A stretch of 64,000 bases of DNA from Episyrphus balteatus (GCF_945859705.1 NC_079135.1:83646253-83710252), one strand, 5' to 3'. Positions 37,411 through 50,727 are shown, numbered from the stretch's first letter. The notes: generated by a model not told the origin, from the letters alone. Translations and numbers: made by a program.

Positions 37411-39686
37411 GAAGACCAAGTTAAATAAAATTCATAAATTTGAAATGTTATCCAATAATACCATTTCCAAAGTGTTCTTTCTTCCTAAAACAAATAAAAC
37501 ACCCTTTAACCCAAAATATTTGCATGCAAATAGTTTATTAGTTTTTTCTATGGTCCATACGAAATTTTATCAGTCTACCACTCATTTTCAATATTTTGTT
37601 TATTAATAAAAGTATCAGTTATTAATTTTACATGATCATCATTTTAATTTTGTATTTTTGCATCGGTTGATAAAAAATACATGAAAAAATACATCGAAAT
37701 AGTACCTACTTAATTTCGTTTCTGTATCGATTTGCTAAATACCTGAATTATTTAGTTTCCATGACAAAAAAAAAAAAGAAATTAAAACTTGATGAGAGTA
37801 AAAATTAAATTTAAAGAAAATAAACTCTAAACTTTTTTTCCAATCCATCTTGATTTTCCCGAGAAGACAAAGACAATTCTTTTTTCTGAAAACATTTTAA
37901 TTAATCCATTGTAATAGCAATTATCTCAAAAACAGACACACACAAAAAAAAATCTCATCTCTCCTCCAGTTTGATATTGAACATTCCACACTCTAAGCAG
38001 AACAAATTCTTCACGACAAATTTTCTTTGTTTGCGAACATTTTCAAGTCTTTCACCCGCATAGTTGTTAACAGCTTCAGGATTTTTTTTTGTTTAAAAAT
38101 AAAAAAAAAATATATAAAAAATTAAAGAAAAAAAAAAGAATTAAAGCGGCGGCGACGACCGGATACAGAAAGGAGCACAAAAAAAAATAAAAAGGATAGC
38201 CGAGTTAAAGTACACAATATCTCCCTATCGCCTCACCTAATTATCTGAAAAATAAGGAGCTGCTGCTGATTCTTTTTTTTTCCTCTTCACCGCCGCCGCC
38301 ATCGCTGCTGTTTCCTTCCAATTGCATTCACTCAAACGCGCCCTGAGCATGAAAGTACCCGGGAATTAGCGATTCTAAAACAAGAAGAGTATTAATCTAG
38401 AAAGGAAAGTTGGTTGGTCGCACAAGTGAAGGCCACTTTCAACATCATCTCACATAGCCTGGTATATTCATTTTCATTAGCAAAAGTGCTATCTCCTCGG
38501 AGGGAATTCCTTTTTGGTTGGTCTTTCTTCTGTATTTAATATCTTCGAGGACTTTATAGATATGTTATAGTCAAAGGTCATTTTGCAGTCAAATCACTTA
38601 TTTAAAAGAAACTTAGAACTTATTAGTTTTTATTACCCAATAATAATAATAATTTTGTTAAAAGAGTATTTATTTTACTTCTTCTTTTAGTTTTTTCTTT
38701 GGGGGTGTTAAACCGAAATTTCTCATCGGCATTAGCAGGACTTCAAATCTACCTTTGACTATGAAATAAACATAAAATATCTCATTCCCCTTTGATTTGT
38801 TAAAACATTTAATTTAATCAGCTTGGAAAACTTTTGCCGCACTTTTATCTCAAGTCGAAACGATGCGATTAGTAATTCTTCAAAGTACTGCGATGGTATT
38901 TTGTGGCAATGGTTGTTGCCAATGACGATGAGTTGATACTATTTGGTGTTTGGTTATTCATGTTGTGTCCAATTAATTCGAATTGGTGGTGGTAAATTAT
39001 TTTCTGATTTATCTTAAATTTCGAAGTACTGAAGGCATGGTAATGCAAAGTTGAAAAATGGTCAGAATATTGTTTGATGTTTCATTATTTATTAAAATTC
39101 TTTTGTTAATTTGACATAATTGAAAGGGTTCAAAGCGTTGCTGTTTAAATTTAGAATATAAGTGGAGTAAATAAAGCAAATTATAAGGGAACCCGTCTTA
39201 ACAGCTCCGATTTTTATGATGTTTTTATTTCAAATGTCGGTAATTAAAAATACTTTAACCTTTATAGATTAAAAATTGCCGATTTTATTTGTGTTTTTTT
39301 AAATTAAAATTAATTTTTTTTTTAACAAACCAATTTTTTTACTTGAATTTCATAAATTAAATGACACTAAAAATTTGAGGAAGCAAAATACATGCGAGTA
39401 AGGTACGATCTTCCATCGGTTAAGCGATAAATGCAATTTTCTCACAAACTGACTTCAAACACAAAAAAAATATTTTAAACACAACTGCAACCTACAATAT
39501 TTAAAAACATATTTTTTAAAAGCCAGAAGCTCAATCCCTTTCTTTAAAATTTGAATCCACTAAATTTAATGAAGAGTTTTTTGTAAAACTGGTCCTCAAA
39601 CTCAGAATTTTGAAAAAAAAAAAATGTTACTTAAAAAATATTAAATGACTCTTTTTCAAACTTTTTCGTGATTAAATATGATTTTT
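37411..39686. other. Non-repetitive stretch with a GC-richer patch
   Basis: No gene recognised. At 38140-38360 GC rises locally (GCGGCGGCGACGACC, CGCCGCCGCC). This could be a promoter or 5' UTR of a neighbouring gene, but no initiation context or splice-linked frame supports it. A relic of the 62.6-64 kb array core lies near 37495. Confidence 0.35.
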
Positions 39687-39806
39687 TCTTTTGCGATATA
39701 GGTACTATAGGGCAAGTTTAGGATTCGTAAAAAAAATCGAACTCGAGATAAAAATTTTACATGACATTACGATGATGGAGAATGCCAAAAAAGTGGGTCC
39801 GGCAAT

Positions 39807-39851
<45 letters not shown>

Positions 39852-40690
39852 GTGTCTGTCTCTATCTGGAGCTGCAGCCTAAACGAGTGAAGTGATTTTC
39901 TTCAAACTTGGTAGTTAGCAGTTTTTGGTGATTCCCTAGAGGAGAAATTGAATTTTTTTTTTTATGACCAAAACTAACGGTACCTGCCATATAACGAAAA
40001 TAGAAAAGTTAATTTTTTTCAAAAACGGCTCTAACGATTTTGATTAAAATTTTTGTGTGTAGTACTACACATAAGAGCCAACTTTTTAAATAAAAAAAAT
40101 ATTTTTTGTACCGTTATTAACGGTACCTGTCATAGAACGGTTTTTTTCGTTTCTGAATATCTCGTACAACATTAACCCGATTTAAATGAAAATTTTTATA
40201 CAAAAGTGTGTAAGTAAACATAATATTAAAATTTTAGAAAATTTTCAAAAAACGCATTTTTGGTTTTTTAAAAAATATTTCAAAATTTTTTTTTGAAAAA
40301 TCAATTTTTTTTAAAAAATTTTGAAATTTAGTTTTTATGTGTAAATTAATTATTTCTTCAAAATGGCATACCAACTTTTTTTTTTGAAAAATGTTAAAAA
40401 ATTTTTATATATAAAAAATTATTTTTTTAAAAAACGGCTCCTACAATTTTCGAAAATTTTTTTCTAAAAATACCTTTTTATACCAGAAATAAAATGGCAT
40501 ATTTGTTTTTTTTTTTAAGATAATTTATAACGGAGTTTAATTAATTATAAAAACAGATTTAATTTTTTATACTACTTATGAAATTTCTTCAAAATATCAA
40601 ATTTTCAATTTCTTGAATAATAAGCTTTAACATTATATTTACTTCAAGCATAAGAGCAAGTACGTGCGACCCCAGTCGTGCAATTTATTT
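39687..40690 (+). repeat. Family D dispersed repeat (plus-strand copy)
   Basis: Begins near TTTTGCGATATAGGTACTAT, then ACATTACGATGATGGAGAAT, GCCAAAAAAGTGGGTCC, a (TCTG)n microsatellite of about 50 bases (39808-39860), three blocks of CGGTACCTGNCATA(T/G)AACG, and ends in the conserved tail AGAGCAAGTACGTGCGACCC. This uninterrupted copy serves as the empty-site reference for the insertion at 24324. Confidence 0.8.
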
Positions 40691-40751
40691 TTTATAAATT
40701 TTCTAACCATTAATTCTACCAATTGAATTCCGAAGTGGAAAACTTAATATA

Positions 40752-41311
40752 CAGGGTGATTCAGGAGTAATGTGCCAAAAAGCTAGAGCGTGTAGGTTGG
40801 GTCGAGACAAGAAAAAAATCGTATCTGAGGGGTGGTCTATTCTCCCCTCGTTTAGCGGGGAGGGACAGTTAATAAAAAGAATGACTTAATTTGGAAAAAA
40901 ATATTAAAAATCAACGACTGTAGGTACCTACAATATGGTGTTATACCTTTTTGCAAGGCCAAAAACCTAGTCTTTTCCAAAAAATTTAAATCAACCCATT
41001 TAATTGCATAGTTTTTGAAAACTTAATTTTCAAAGTTAAAATTTTGAAAAAAAAATTAAAAAAAAAATTTAAACTAATTTTTTTCAAAAATTTTAGTTAT
41101 TTAAGTACTAATTTAGTTTTAAAAATTCGATGCTCTTATTTGAGGCGCTCAGAACTAAAACGGCCTAACCCACATTTTCAAAAAAATCAAACTGAGTACA
41201 CAAATCGAGCCGCAATAAAACAATTTATAATATAAAAATACATTCCCATTAAATTATATTAAATAGAGTTAAAATTAGAGACAAAATTGCCTAAATCATT
41301 TAAAACAAATG
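40752..41311 (+). repeat. Family E repeat starting TACAGGGTG
   Basis: Begins TATACAGGGTGATTCAGGAG and contains CCAAAAAGCTAGAGCGTGTA and TCGTTTAGCGGGGAGGG, shared with the foldback copy at 16008-16625. It continues through CAAGGCCAAAAACCTAGTCT-like text and is followed by a Tc1-like insertion. Superfamily unknown; the TACAGGGTG start is common on insect DNA transposon ends. Confidence 0.6.
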
Positions 41312-41313
41312 TA

Positions 41314-42230
41314 CACTCCTGCTCAAATTTAACGCACATCATATTTATTTTACAGAAAATTCCTACTATTACTTTGTCTCACAGTATCGTGGTTATTTTC
41401 TCAAATAAGACAGGAGTGATCTTAAATTGAAGGTATGGAGTAAAATGTTTGTGGGGAAGATTTGGAGAGATATGCTGAAGTCTATCTGTCAACCCGCTAA
41501 CCTTTTAGAGATGAGTCATAAATTTTCATGAAGTAAACTCTGCTTTACAACACCTACGGAGTTAGTGAGCTCTCCTAGACCTACTTTAAATACCCAAAAA
41601 TACTTGACTGATATCCTCGAACACCATGCGGTTCCAATCACCCCTAGATTTGGTCCACAGTTCAGTCTGATGCACGATAATGCATGCTAGAGTGGTTTGA
41701 AAATATCTTCAAGATTAAAATATGCCACCCTTGAATTGACCACACAGATATTCGGATTTGAATTCAATAGAACATGTCTAGGAAATGTTGAAAAAAGTGC
41801 ATTTGCGGCCGAAACCTCCAAGCATTCTTGATTCACAGAAAATTGGAGTGAAAGAAAAGTTACAATAAAACCTTCAAATGTTAATTCGTTGAATGAATAG
41901 ATGACTCCAAGTTGTCATAAGCGCTAGAGGAGACAATGCCAAGTATTGAATAAAATTATTGGAAAGAACTGTCACGTGCTTCCATTTTTAAAAATTTTTT
42001 TTCTTAAAAAACAAAAATTATTTTAATATCAGTTTTCAGACCTTAAATTGCTAAATTTGGTTCATCTTTTTTTTTGGTTGATAATACTGTTGCAGTTTAG
42101 CATTTTTCTGACTTGCTGAATAATAACCAAACACAAAAAAATACAACAAATAATTTAAAAGCCATTTTAAATAAGATGTAGGGGTTTGACTAAAGAAGAA
42201 AAAAGTGTGCGTTAATTTTGAGCAGGAGTG
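41314..42230 (+). mobile_element. Degenerate Tc1-like element with intact terminal repeats
   Basis: Ends CACTCCTGCTCAAATTTAAC and its inverse (GTTAATTTTGAGCAGGAGTG) are flanked by TA (41312-41313 and 42231-42232). About 917 bp, shorter than the ~1.3-1.6 kb of complete Tc1 elements. It lies within or next to a family E repeat. Confidence 0.88.
41590..41950 (+). pseudogene. Tc1-like transposase C-terminal remnant
   Basis: Frames in + orientation read YLTDILEHHAVPITPRFGPQ, then FSLMHDNAC (second catalytic Asp region, normally QDNARPH), then YSDLNSIEH (normally PDLNPIEHVWD, third acidic position) and ISARGDNAKY-like text near 41920. Frameshifts and stops occur between them. The N-terminal helix-turn-helix half is missing. 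Confidence 0.75.
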
Positions 42231-42232
42231 TA

Positions 42233-43199
42233 GTTTCGGAATAAAAAAAATATCAGACCTTAGCCCAAAAGTATAGCCAACACTCCTAACTAAAAAAAAT
42301 TACGAACTAAGAATTAAATAATATTTTTTTATAACTTTTACAAGCCAACAAAAAAGAAACCCTGAAAATATGATTTTTTTAAACTCGTTTTTCTCAAAGC
42401 GAAATATTCGGGGTTATGCCGATTTGGCGCCTCATTTGTTTTTAAATAAAAACAAAAAACTGAATCCAAAAATATCTTGTCATTTTCAGAAACCCCTTTA
42501 TTTTTTGCTTTTACGTGGCTGGACTTGTTGATAAATTAATTTATAAATCATTAACCTCGTCTATTATTTTTTAAGCATTCAGTCTTAAATGAGGATACAA
42601 CAAAGTGACACAGTATTGGATTTACCCTGAATTGATCAACTTTTTCCATTGATAAATTGATAACACCTGAAAACTTACCTGAGAATTTTGTTTGCTATGT
42701 CTGGGGCGCCCGCCACCCAAGGATTCTAGCTGTAAGGGCCTTAAGGCAATCAAATTATTTTATTTTAATGAAAAACCATAACAAATAAGACCTTCAAACA
42801 AAACATTACGCATACGCCACAGTGACCAGTTGTTCAAGCATTTATTACACCACTGTACAATAATGGCTGTTGAATGAAGAAAAAATAACTTTATATTTAA
42901 AATTTGAACTTAAAAAAATTTTTTTCAAAAACTTCTATCCAAAAATGTTCTTCGAAAATGAAATGCTTTAAACTGTAACACTTATTGACATTTTCTTTTA
43001 TAATTTCAAATGATAACTAATATGGCCAAAAAATTTAAAACATAAATCCATTATTATTACGAAAAATAAAAAAAAAAAAATTTTTAATTTTGTTTTGGAA
43101 GATTGTCCCTCACTCCCATATTTTTTTTTTTTTTTATATCTTAGATAACCTTTTGGCATCAATTAAAGTATCGTTATCTTATCTATCGGAAATTTAAGA
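42233..43199. other. AT-rich stretch with a short dispersed motif
   Basis: Contains ACGCATACGCCACAGTGACC followed by AGTTGTTCAAGCATTTATTA at about 42806-42850, nearly identical to 44918-44960. Otherwise A/T runs and no gene. Confidence 0.45.
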
Positions 43200-43830
43200 T
43201 TTTGTTTAGTTTCGAGAAAAAAAAAATAAAAAAAAAATGTAAAGTTAAAAAATAAAATTAAAATTTTTTTTTTTCAATAACTTCTTTTTAATTTTTTTTT
43301 CAAAATGATTTCTGTAAATTTTGAATGAAATTGATCAAATGCTTTGATATGAACTTGAAAAATACGTCAATCTTTGAAAAACGGCAACGCCATATTTCCG
43401 TTCTCCGAATTTTTTGAGAAAAACTAAAAACGCAGTTTTGTTAGAATCAATAAGACTATTACGTACACCAAATTTAATCGAAATCGTTTGAGCCGTTTTC
43501 GAGAAAATTGCAATACCTCGAAAACGTTATATGGGAGATATGCGTTAAAATGGACATATTAAAAAAATTTAAAAAAAAATGCGCCTAGGGAATAACGTAA
43601 AAGTCATCTGTACCAAGTTTCAAGCAAATCCATCCATCCGTTTAGGCCCTAGCGCCATGTACAGATGGACGCACAGACGCACACACGCACAGACGCACAT
43701 ACCGACGGACGGCATGACGAAAACTACTTTTTTGATCTTCTCCATCATCGTAATGTTGGTTTTGATTAAAACCTCGAATTTTTTTTTCTACACGAACCCA
43801 ATACTTGCCCTATAGAGCAAGTAAAATTCT
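43200..43830 (-). repeat. Family D variant (GCGTGTGTGCG subtype), minus strand
   Basis: Inverse copy of the 28503-29181 repeat. It shares AAAAACGCAGTTTTGTTAGA, GAGCCGTTTTCGAGAAAATT, a (GCACACACGCACAGACGCAC)-type microsatellite, GATCTTCTCCATCATCGTAA and ACTTGCCCTATAGAGCAAGT. No coding capacity. Confidence 0.75.
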
Positions 43831-46143
43831 TAAATTTTTAACCTAAAGAAGAAGAAGTATTTTTAACTGCTGAAGTATGAGAAAAAAGATAATCAAAATC
43901 GCAGCTGATACATCGCAGATACATAACATTAAAAACTTAAGAAATATTTGTATCTTATAAATGAGGGTGTGAGTTCAGAAGTTGTGTAACTCCAAACATT
44001 CACTATGATATTGTGTGGTTTTGAATAAAAATGCTGCACAACGTATAATTGACCTTTATACACCATCTTTCCCTACAATTTAATCATTTAAATGATTAAA
44101 AAAATTAAAAACGTTTTTTATTCTAGCCAGATTACATACCTACTTTGATACATTTTTGTTTAATTCTTCTTTGAGTTTAAGTACCAATTAAATTTAATCT
44201 TCTTTATGTACAGAACTGGTAAATTTCCCCCTTCAATATACCAACATTTAATACGCATATTTTAATTCTTTTTAATATGCAGAAATCACCTTTGCTTTTG
44301 CCGCATCGATATTAATAAATTAAAACCGAAACTAACAAACTTAATCATACAACTCATAAATTTGTAGCTAGCAAGCATATATAATAACTCTCTGGAAACC
44401 ATATACACAATAAGATCATAACTTTGGCTATATCCTTTGAGTGATTACCCCAAAAGAATATTAATTAACACTCTACAGTGGCGCGATATAATCAGATTAT
44501 CTTTGCCGATAATGTACATATAGGCTTATTCAAGTATGCTTGCTTATATGTGTATACACAGTGTCACCCACTTTTTAGGTGGAGAATCTCTGTCGAAGAT
44601 AAAAGCGATTAGTTGAAATAGTTTCAATCAACAGTAAGCATGTAATCTAATTATGTTAATATCTTTCCAGGATAAGTGAAACCAGCATTTTAAGCGTTAG
44701 GATCAATAAATTTATTGCCATCGGCAACAGAGCACCCGTACCTTAGAAATTCAGGTAATTGTAGATTATATTGTGCAATTCGACTTCTTTTTTTTTTTTT
44801 TTGATATTTGTGCTGAGTTAGTGTGTGACAGTAAATAATGCTGTGCAAATTTAATTTTACAACACCTTTTAGAAAAAAATAAAATACATAGTACATATGT
44901 AGTTTAAACAAAATATTACGCATACGCCACAGTGACCAGTTGTTCAAACATTTACTACACCGCTGTAACATAAATGAAACCAATAACACATTTTTAAATG
45001 TTCTCTGGTCTTGAAATTTATTAATGACTATGTTTTTTGAAAAATATGGTTTCAATTGCTAAAATAGGTTGGAAGCGCTTTTATAATTAAAGCCAGGAAT
45101 TCACATAAAATTTTCTTCAGACAAATAAAGTTTTCTTCAGAAAAAAAAACTGCAATAACAATGCATTTTTTTTTATATTATGGAACTAAAATTTGTGGGA
45201 AATTTAATGTTTGAAGCGATTTTATTATATATTTAAAATAAAATGCACTACTGAGTCGCACGTATGAACTAGCTCTTAGAACACATTTTTGAGCTTATAG
45301 TAGCAAATATATTATATAATCTTGTTGATAAATTAATCAGAAAAAAAAACATTAGAAAAACATATATTTTTATTTGAAAATTTGAATACATATTAAAAAA
45401 GATAAGATAAAATTGTAATAAAGTACAAGGCATTTTTCGTAAAAAAAACCGCAACGCAATAATTCTGCTTTCCAAATTTTAAAAAATGCAGTTGTATTTA
45501 AACACTAACGGAAATAAAACAATTTCAAATAAGCAAAACCACGTTGATTCAGCTATTTTTCATAATGATTTTGCGTTGAAGACGAATATTTTAAAACCAA
45601 AGTAAACCATCGTTAGTTTAAGGTGTTTTACAGTTAGAAAACATATTTAAATCAAAATTGTTTCAACTTTGAAAAAAAAGCATCACTTTAAATTAAAAAA
45701 AAATGGCAGCCACTGGGGATCGATCCTACGACTCCTGGGTAACAAGGAGTGAGATCTCACTGTTGGAAATCAGGGTGATTAAATAAATACCTACAACTAA
45801 AAGCTTAAGTCCGACAAAAATTTAAAATTTTCTTATGTTGACCATATTGCATTACGTTGCGTTTTTTCCCTCAGTGAATCACTTATGGATGGCTGATTTT
45901 ATCAACGTTTAAAAAGCCTAAACTTTTAAATAATGTTTTTCGTATGGAACAAACGACATTTAAGGATGTTAAAGCCTGATGAATATTTACAAGGACTTTA
46001 AAAAATTGGTCATTAGAAAATTATATTAACAAAATTTCATCAAAATCGTTTATGCCGTTTTCGAGAAAATCGCGAGATATTCAAAACAAAAAAAAACTTG
46101 TATATTATTAACAAAACTTTTTTTTGCCAAATTTCAACCAAAT
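43831..46143. other. AT-rich stretch with repeat relics
   Basis: Holds an ACGCATACGCCACAGTGACC block near 44918 (also near 42806, and inverted at 13550 and 15340), a relic of the family D tail on the minus strand (45236-45280), and a tRNA-like relic at 45712-45775. No protein gene recognised. Confidence 0.5.
45712..45775 (-). repeat. tRNA-like relic, possibly a tRNA-derived SINE or tRNA pseudogene
   Basis: Read on the minus strand: ACTCCT...AGGAGT can form an anticodon-like stem, followed by GTCGTAGGATCGATCCCC, which resembles a variable loop and B box, and ending CCAGTGGCTGCCA before a T run. The anticodon loop is 8 rather than 7 nt and the acceptor stem was not closed. It is therefore not a functional tRNA by eye. 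Confidence 0.4.
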
Positions 46144-46152
46144 CTAATAAAA

Positions 46153-46773
46153 GGGAAACCGACGAAGTTACGAATACCAGAGTTACGGGCGACAGAGTTA
46201 CGACCGTCAAAGTTACGCGAAACCGTAGTTACGAAAAACTAGAGTTACGAATTCTATAGTTATGTTAAGCTATGCCATGTGATTTTTGGGTTGGCAACAA
46301 TTGCGAGGAACGATATGGAATTATGGAAATACAAACAAGAGATTAACATTTTTCTCATTGGTCAAAACTAAATGAGTAAAGCGAAAATGGGTGTTATTTA
46401 ATCTTGTAAAATTTTGATTGGATAGGTATAGATATACATACATATATGGTTTTGATTTTGTGAGAAGATCGCAAAAACGTTGAAATAGAAAAAAAAACAT
46501 AAGTATACTTATGTAAGTTTGGGGGACATAATTGAAATTAACTTCTTATTTGTCCAACTAATATTGCACCTACGTATCGATATTCTCTTATTTATGTTTT
46601 CATAATTCCATATCGTTCTTCGCAATTGTTGCCAACCCAAAAATCACATGTCATAGCTTAACATAACTTTAGAATTCGTAACTCTAGTTTTTCGTAACTT
46701 CGGTTTCGCGTAACTTTGACGGCCGTAACTCTGTCGCGCGTAACTCTGTTATTCGTAACTCCGTTACCATTTC
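46153..46773. mobile_element. Foldback element with GTTACG-subrepeat arms and 9-bp target duplication
   Basis: Arms of about 180 bp (46153-46335 and 46595-46773) are inverse copies, each made of variants of a 16-18-bp unit (AGAGTTACGNNNNACA-like), then a unique segment including TTTTTGGGTTGGCAACAATT. The centre is about 260 bp of AT-rich sequence. CTAATAAAA directly flanks both ends (46144-46152 and 46774-46782). No transposase. A related fragment lies at 15795-16010. Confidence 0.85.
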
Positions 46774-46782
46774 CTAATAAAA

Positions 46783-47298
46783 CTGACAGACCAATTTTTT
46801 TTTTTTTTTTATTTCATTTTTCTTCTAAAAGATTTTTTTTTTATTATTTATTTTTCTTCTTGAAGATGTTTTTATTATTTAAAAACTAGTTTGAAATTTT
46901 ATTTCTTTTAAAACTTCTTTATTATTTTATTTATGAAATTTGATTTTTAATAGGTTGGTTACTTGAAAAATGTTTTTTAATTCGTGTTTTGAAAAAGAAA
47001 TGACTTCACACCATTTTATATTTCTTGTTACTTTCGAAAAATGTTTGGATATATTTTACTATGCATGTATCTTTTATAGGTACTTACATAAATATGGCAA
47101 ACCAAAAATATTATTGATTTTAAGACTTTTAAAATTATTTGTATGTTGTGGTTTTTAATGTTAAATGTCAACTTAAGCTTCTTAACAGGAATGTTATACA
47201 TATGTATGAACTACATTCAATCAAGTAAAAATGTTAAGTCAAATAAAAAACATTTGAGGCGCGGTGCAAACACCAGTGGATTTAATTGTTATTAATTA
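46783..47298. other. AT-rich spacer, no feature seen
   Basis: Long T runs and a 62-codon open frame at 46970-47158 without recognisable features. Confidence 0.4.
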
Positions 47299-47415
47299 CA
47301 CCGGCACACAAAATAAAAAAAGTGTCATGTACCAGGAACCAGACCTATCTTTCTATATATTTTCGGGCACGCTGAATCCGAATTTCAAGTCCGTTTGACC
47401 CTGTCACTCTCCAGT
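47299..47415 (+). mobile_element. Fragment of the TTA-flanked CACCGG element
   Basis: Starts CACCGGCACACAAAATAAAA right after TTA and matches the first ~117 bases of the element at 24324-24961, then stops abruptly after CTCCAGT. It is a truncated copy: one module out of four. Confidence 0.8.
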
Positions 47416-50400
47416 GCAATTGGGGTGCCAGCTTCACATAGCCAACGTTAAGTCCATATAATCAAATATTTCGATTTAGAAAAGAACAGGCAATTTCTTG
47501 TAGGACTCCAAACGGGTCCTTTTTATTCGTATCTTCTTTATTTGGTATCATCAATTTAGAACAAAATTTTTCGAAGAAATACATAAATGTTGTTGAATAA
47601 ACACGTAACTACCAGTCGATAAAATACATCTGTTCTTTGAGATATTAAAAAAAAAAAAATAAAGAAATGTTCGAAATGTCCGAAATTTTTACAAAATGTG
47701 TCGTTTATAAGTTTAATCTTTACACAGTACTGTTATCCTCTTATATCAACCTTTGCAGTGTAATTCGTATTTATGTAAATAAACCTTCTTTATTTTCTGA
47801 TGAAATGTTGACATAGGTGAAGGTGAGAGGTGTTAACACCACTCATTTGCAAATTTAAATAATTGACGTCGCTTCCGAATCATTTGCCACAAAATTAGAT
47901 AGGGTTCCCTTTGCCATATACATATATGTAGGTACCTTGTACCTAACTAAGCAAATCACAAATGCTATTGCGCAAAAGCTCTTGAGTATATTGCCATAGA
48001 AAGCATCTATAAATGTATGAAAAGTCAGAGCTAAGCCAAAATGTGTAGCCTCATCGTCCCTGAAACAATTTAAACTCAGGGATCGTATCACCACCTGTCA
48101 TACAGATATAGTGTTTGCTAACCCAAGCGTAGGATGTGTTGGAATATACTCAAACATTCTGATATAACAAACCTTCTCAAAGGATGAACGTGGTTTTGCA
48201 TTCGTGTGATTGTTGATTTCGATTCGTATGTATGTATGTAGTGTGTGGATATGTGTGTACCTGTATTGCTATTAACATTCCTTGAAAGGTGCTTGTGGTT
48301 ACGTATTTACAAGTCATTCAAAGCCCAACCATCAGTTAGGCTTAATCGTTCAGGTCTATAGGTAAGATATTGAGAGGGTATGGTTAGAACCGTTTTGGCA
48401 AACCAAGAATTAAAGTCAAGCCATTTAATGCGATGTTATCTAGATTGTATCCAGACATGCCTGACTGACCAACTGTGAAATGTCATTATAGTGTGGAATA
48501 TTATAAGTGGGTATCTACTTAACTTATGGAATACCCTTAATTGACATTATACACGATGGGTTCACACATAGCGCTGAATGGTTTCATTGTTAATTTTTAT
48601 TTGGTAAACAATGCCTGAAATAAATTTTATTGCATAGTCCTATTTTGATGGTTTATGTTAAAAGAGCACAAATAACGTTGAATTTTGCATAGGTATAGAT
48701 ATAATTGATATTTTTAAACACGGTAGCATGTAGTTTGTGAAAAAGTTTTTCAACTCAGCATGTTTGTTTAATTAAAATTATTATTGTTCCTATTCTTGCT
48801 GACTTTAAAGTTGATAATGAAGTATAATTTTAGAAAATGTTTGTTTTTGAAGTATTTTTCAGAAACAAAATTTAATTAAAATGTTTATTCAAATTAAATA
48901 TTTTTTGCAGAAAAACAAAAATTAATAAAAAAGGCAAACTTGAAATGGTTAGAATGTCAGCTTTGACAACAGACAGCCGAACAAGAGGAACAGGAAAATA
49001 ACCTTAATAGATACAAAAGACAAGTCAAATTTGATTAAAAGGATCGAAAATAAATATGTGGGTAAGATTCTTGTGGATTCAAAATTTACGGTAGTGGTTT
49101 TGTCACAATTTGAAGAATGATAGACTAAAAGTAATATTTTATGACCTCCTTGAAAAAAAAGGTTTCAAAAGAGGTGAACGATTGCAGGAAATAAATATAA
49201 ATTTCGGATAATTCAGCAACCCAAAATCCTACAAACTTTTGGTTTTCAGTTATGAATAGAGTCTAAAGAGTGCTTTCTTTTGATGTCTCATTCGATGCAT
49301 TTGAAGAAATTTTTTGAAAATTCCGAATTTTTAGACAAGGGGTACCCCTTGGATAATTTTCGAAAATCTTAAAAAAATAAATTTGGAATTTTTTTATTTC
49401 GCAAACTATTTGTATTAAGATCTTATTGCTGATCAATTTTTTTATTAATTCATACAGTTTAATTCGAAAAAAAAACCACAAACAACCTTCAGTACAGATT
49501 CAGATTTTTTATTTGAAAATTGTTAACAGAAAAAAGGTTACCAAATATAGTTGTTTTTTAGCAAAATAATTGTAAAAGTACTTCTTGTGTAGGTAGCAGT
49601 AACTCTGAAACCATACACATGCACAAAACTGTATTTCTATTCTAAATTGGCTTCCTTTGTTGTTTGGATTTTTAGTATAGTTTGATTAAAATTCAATAAG
49701 AAAAAACAAACTTATAATACTTTAAGGTGCTTAGGAATAAGTTTTAATTATAAATTTCTTATATTTTAATTTTTTTTTTTTTTATAACATTTTTATATTT
49801 TTTGTATTCAAAATAATATTTTAATACCATTTATACATATTTCAAATTAATAAAAAAGTTATTTAAAGACTTAAAATAAAATCGCAATATTAAAAACTAA
49901 CTTAAGACATGAAAACATGATATGTATTATTATTAATAGTATTATTATTGATAGTGTCTTTCTTTCAATTTAATTTGATCATAAATTTACCAAATGCCAA
50001 CATTTTGCATTCCTTACAAATTTATACATTATGAAACATAAATTTTCTTTGTCAATTATTTCTTGGTATTCTATTGAAAGAATTCCTCAAAAATATAGAT
50101 ACAATTGATTCTAGCTGATTTTGTATCATCAAATCTAATTTCTAAACTATGTCTTTGCTGCATATTTTACTGGCATAGTATAAAATATCTGTTCAATATA
50201 AAAATACAGAAACATGCTATGTAAGGATATCTTTTATAACATATTTTCCATCTGGTTTAAATGAAGCTATTTAATTTAAAATAATATGCAATCTTATTAC
50301 ACACACAAGCACACAATTACACGCACATCTACATACATACATCTAAATCTTTTGTTTTTAAATTTCAGTTCTTGTTTTTAATTACATTTATGCTAACATA

Positions 50401-50727
50401 ACAACAGCGCATTAACACGCTTCATTTACCTTTCTTTCCATGGGCACATTCTTTTGAAATTCTTCCTGGGGCTAAGAGATTTCAGTGAAAAAAATAAAAA
50501 ACAAAAAAAAAATAAGTAAAATAAAATACCTTGTGCCTACATAAACTTAAGCAAACTTTTACTGGGTAATTTACCAAACGAGATTCGAAAAAGCAACAAA
50601 CAGAGGGCTGTTCTCAAATTTTATACAAGTATAGGACTTTCTCGCAATATACACAGAGGAGGATTAGGACAGTTTTGCTGGCCTAAAGGTCTCTGATAAA
50701 ATAAGATAAAATTAAATGGAATGAAAG
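47416..50727. other. Long non-repetitive AT-rich stretch, no gene seen
   Basis: Contains a TATG microsatellite near 48228-48245 and AT-rich runs at 49740-50300. All open frames are short and without domains. Intergenic or intronic by appearance. Confidence 0.5.

Noticed and set aside
37123..37428. 101-codon Lys/Arg-rich open frame
   Set aside because: Follows from the AAAACGCGTC minisatellite; no domain, no splice context.
39691..39882. Open frame with Cys-Leu-Ser-Val repeats
   Set aside because: Produced by the TCTG microsatellite of family D; other copies do not preserve the frame.
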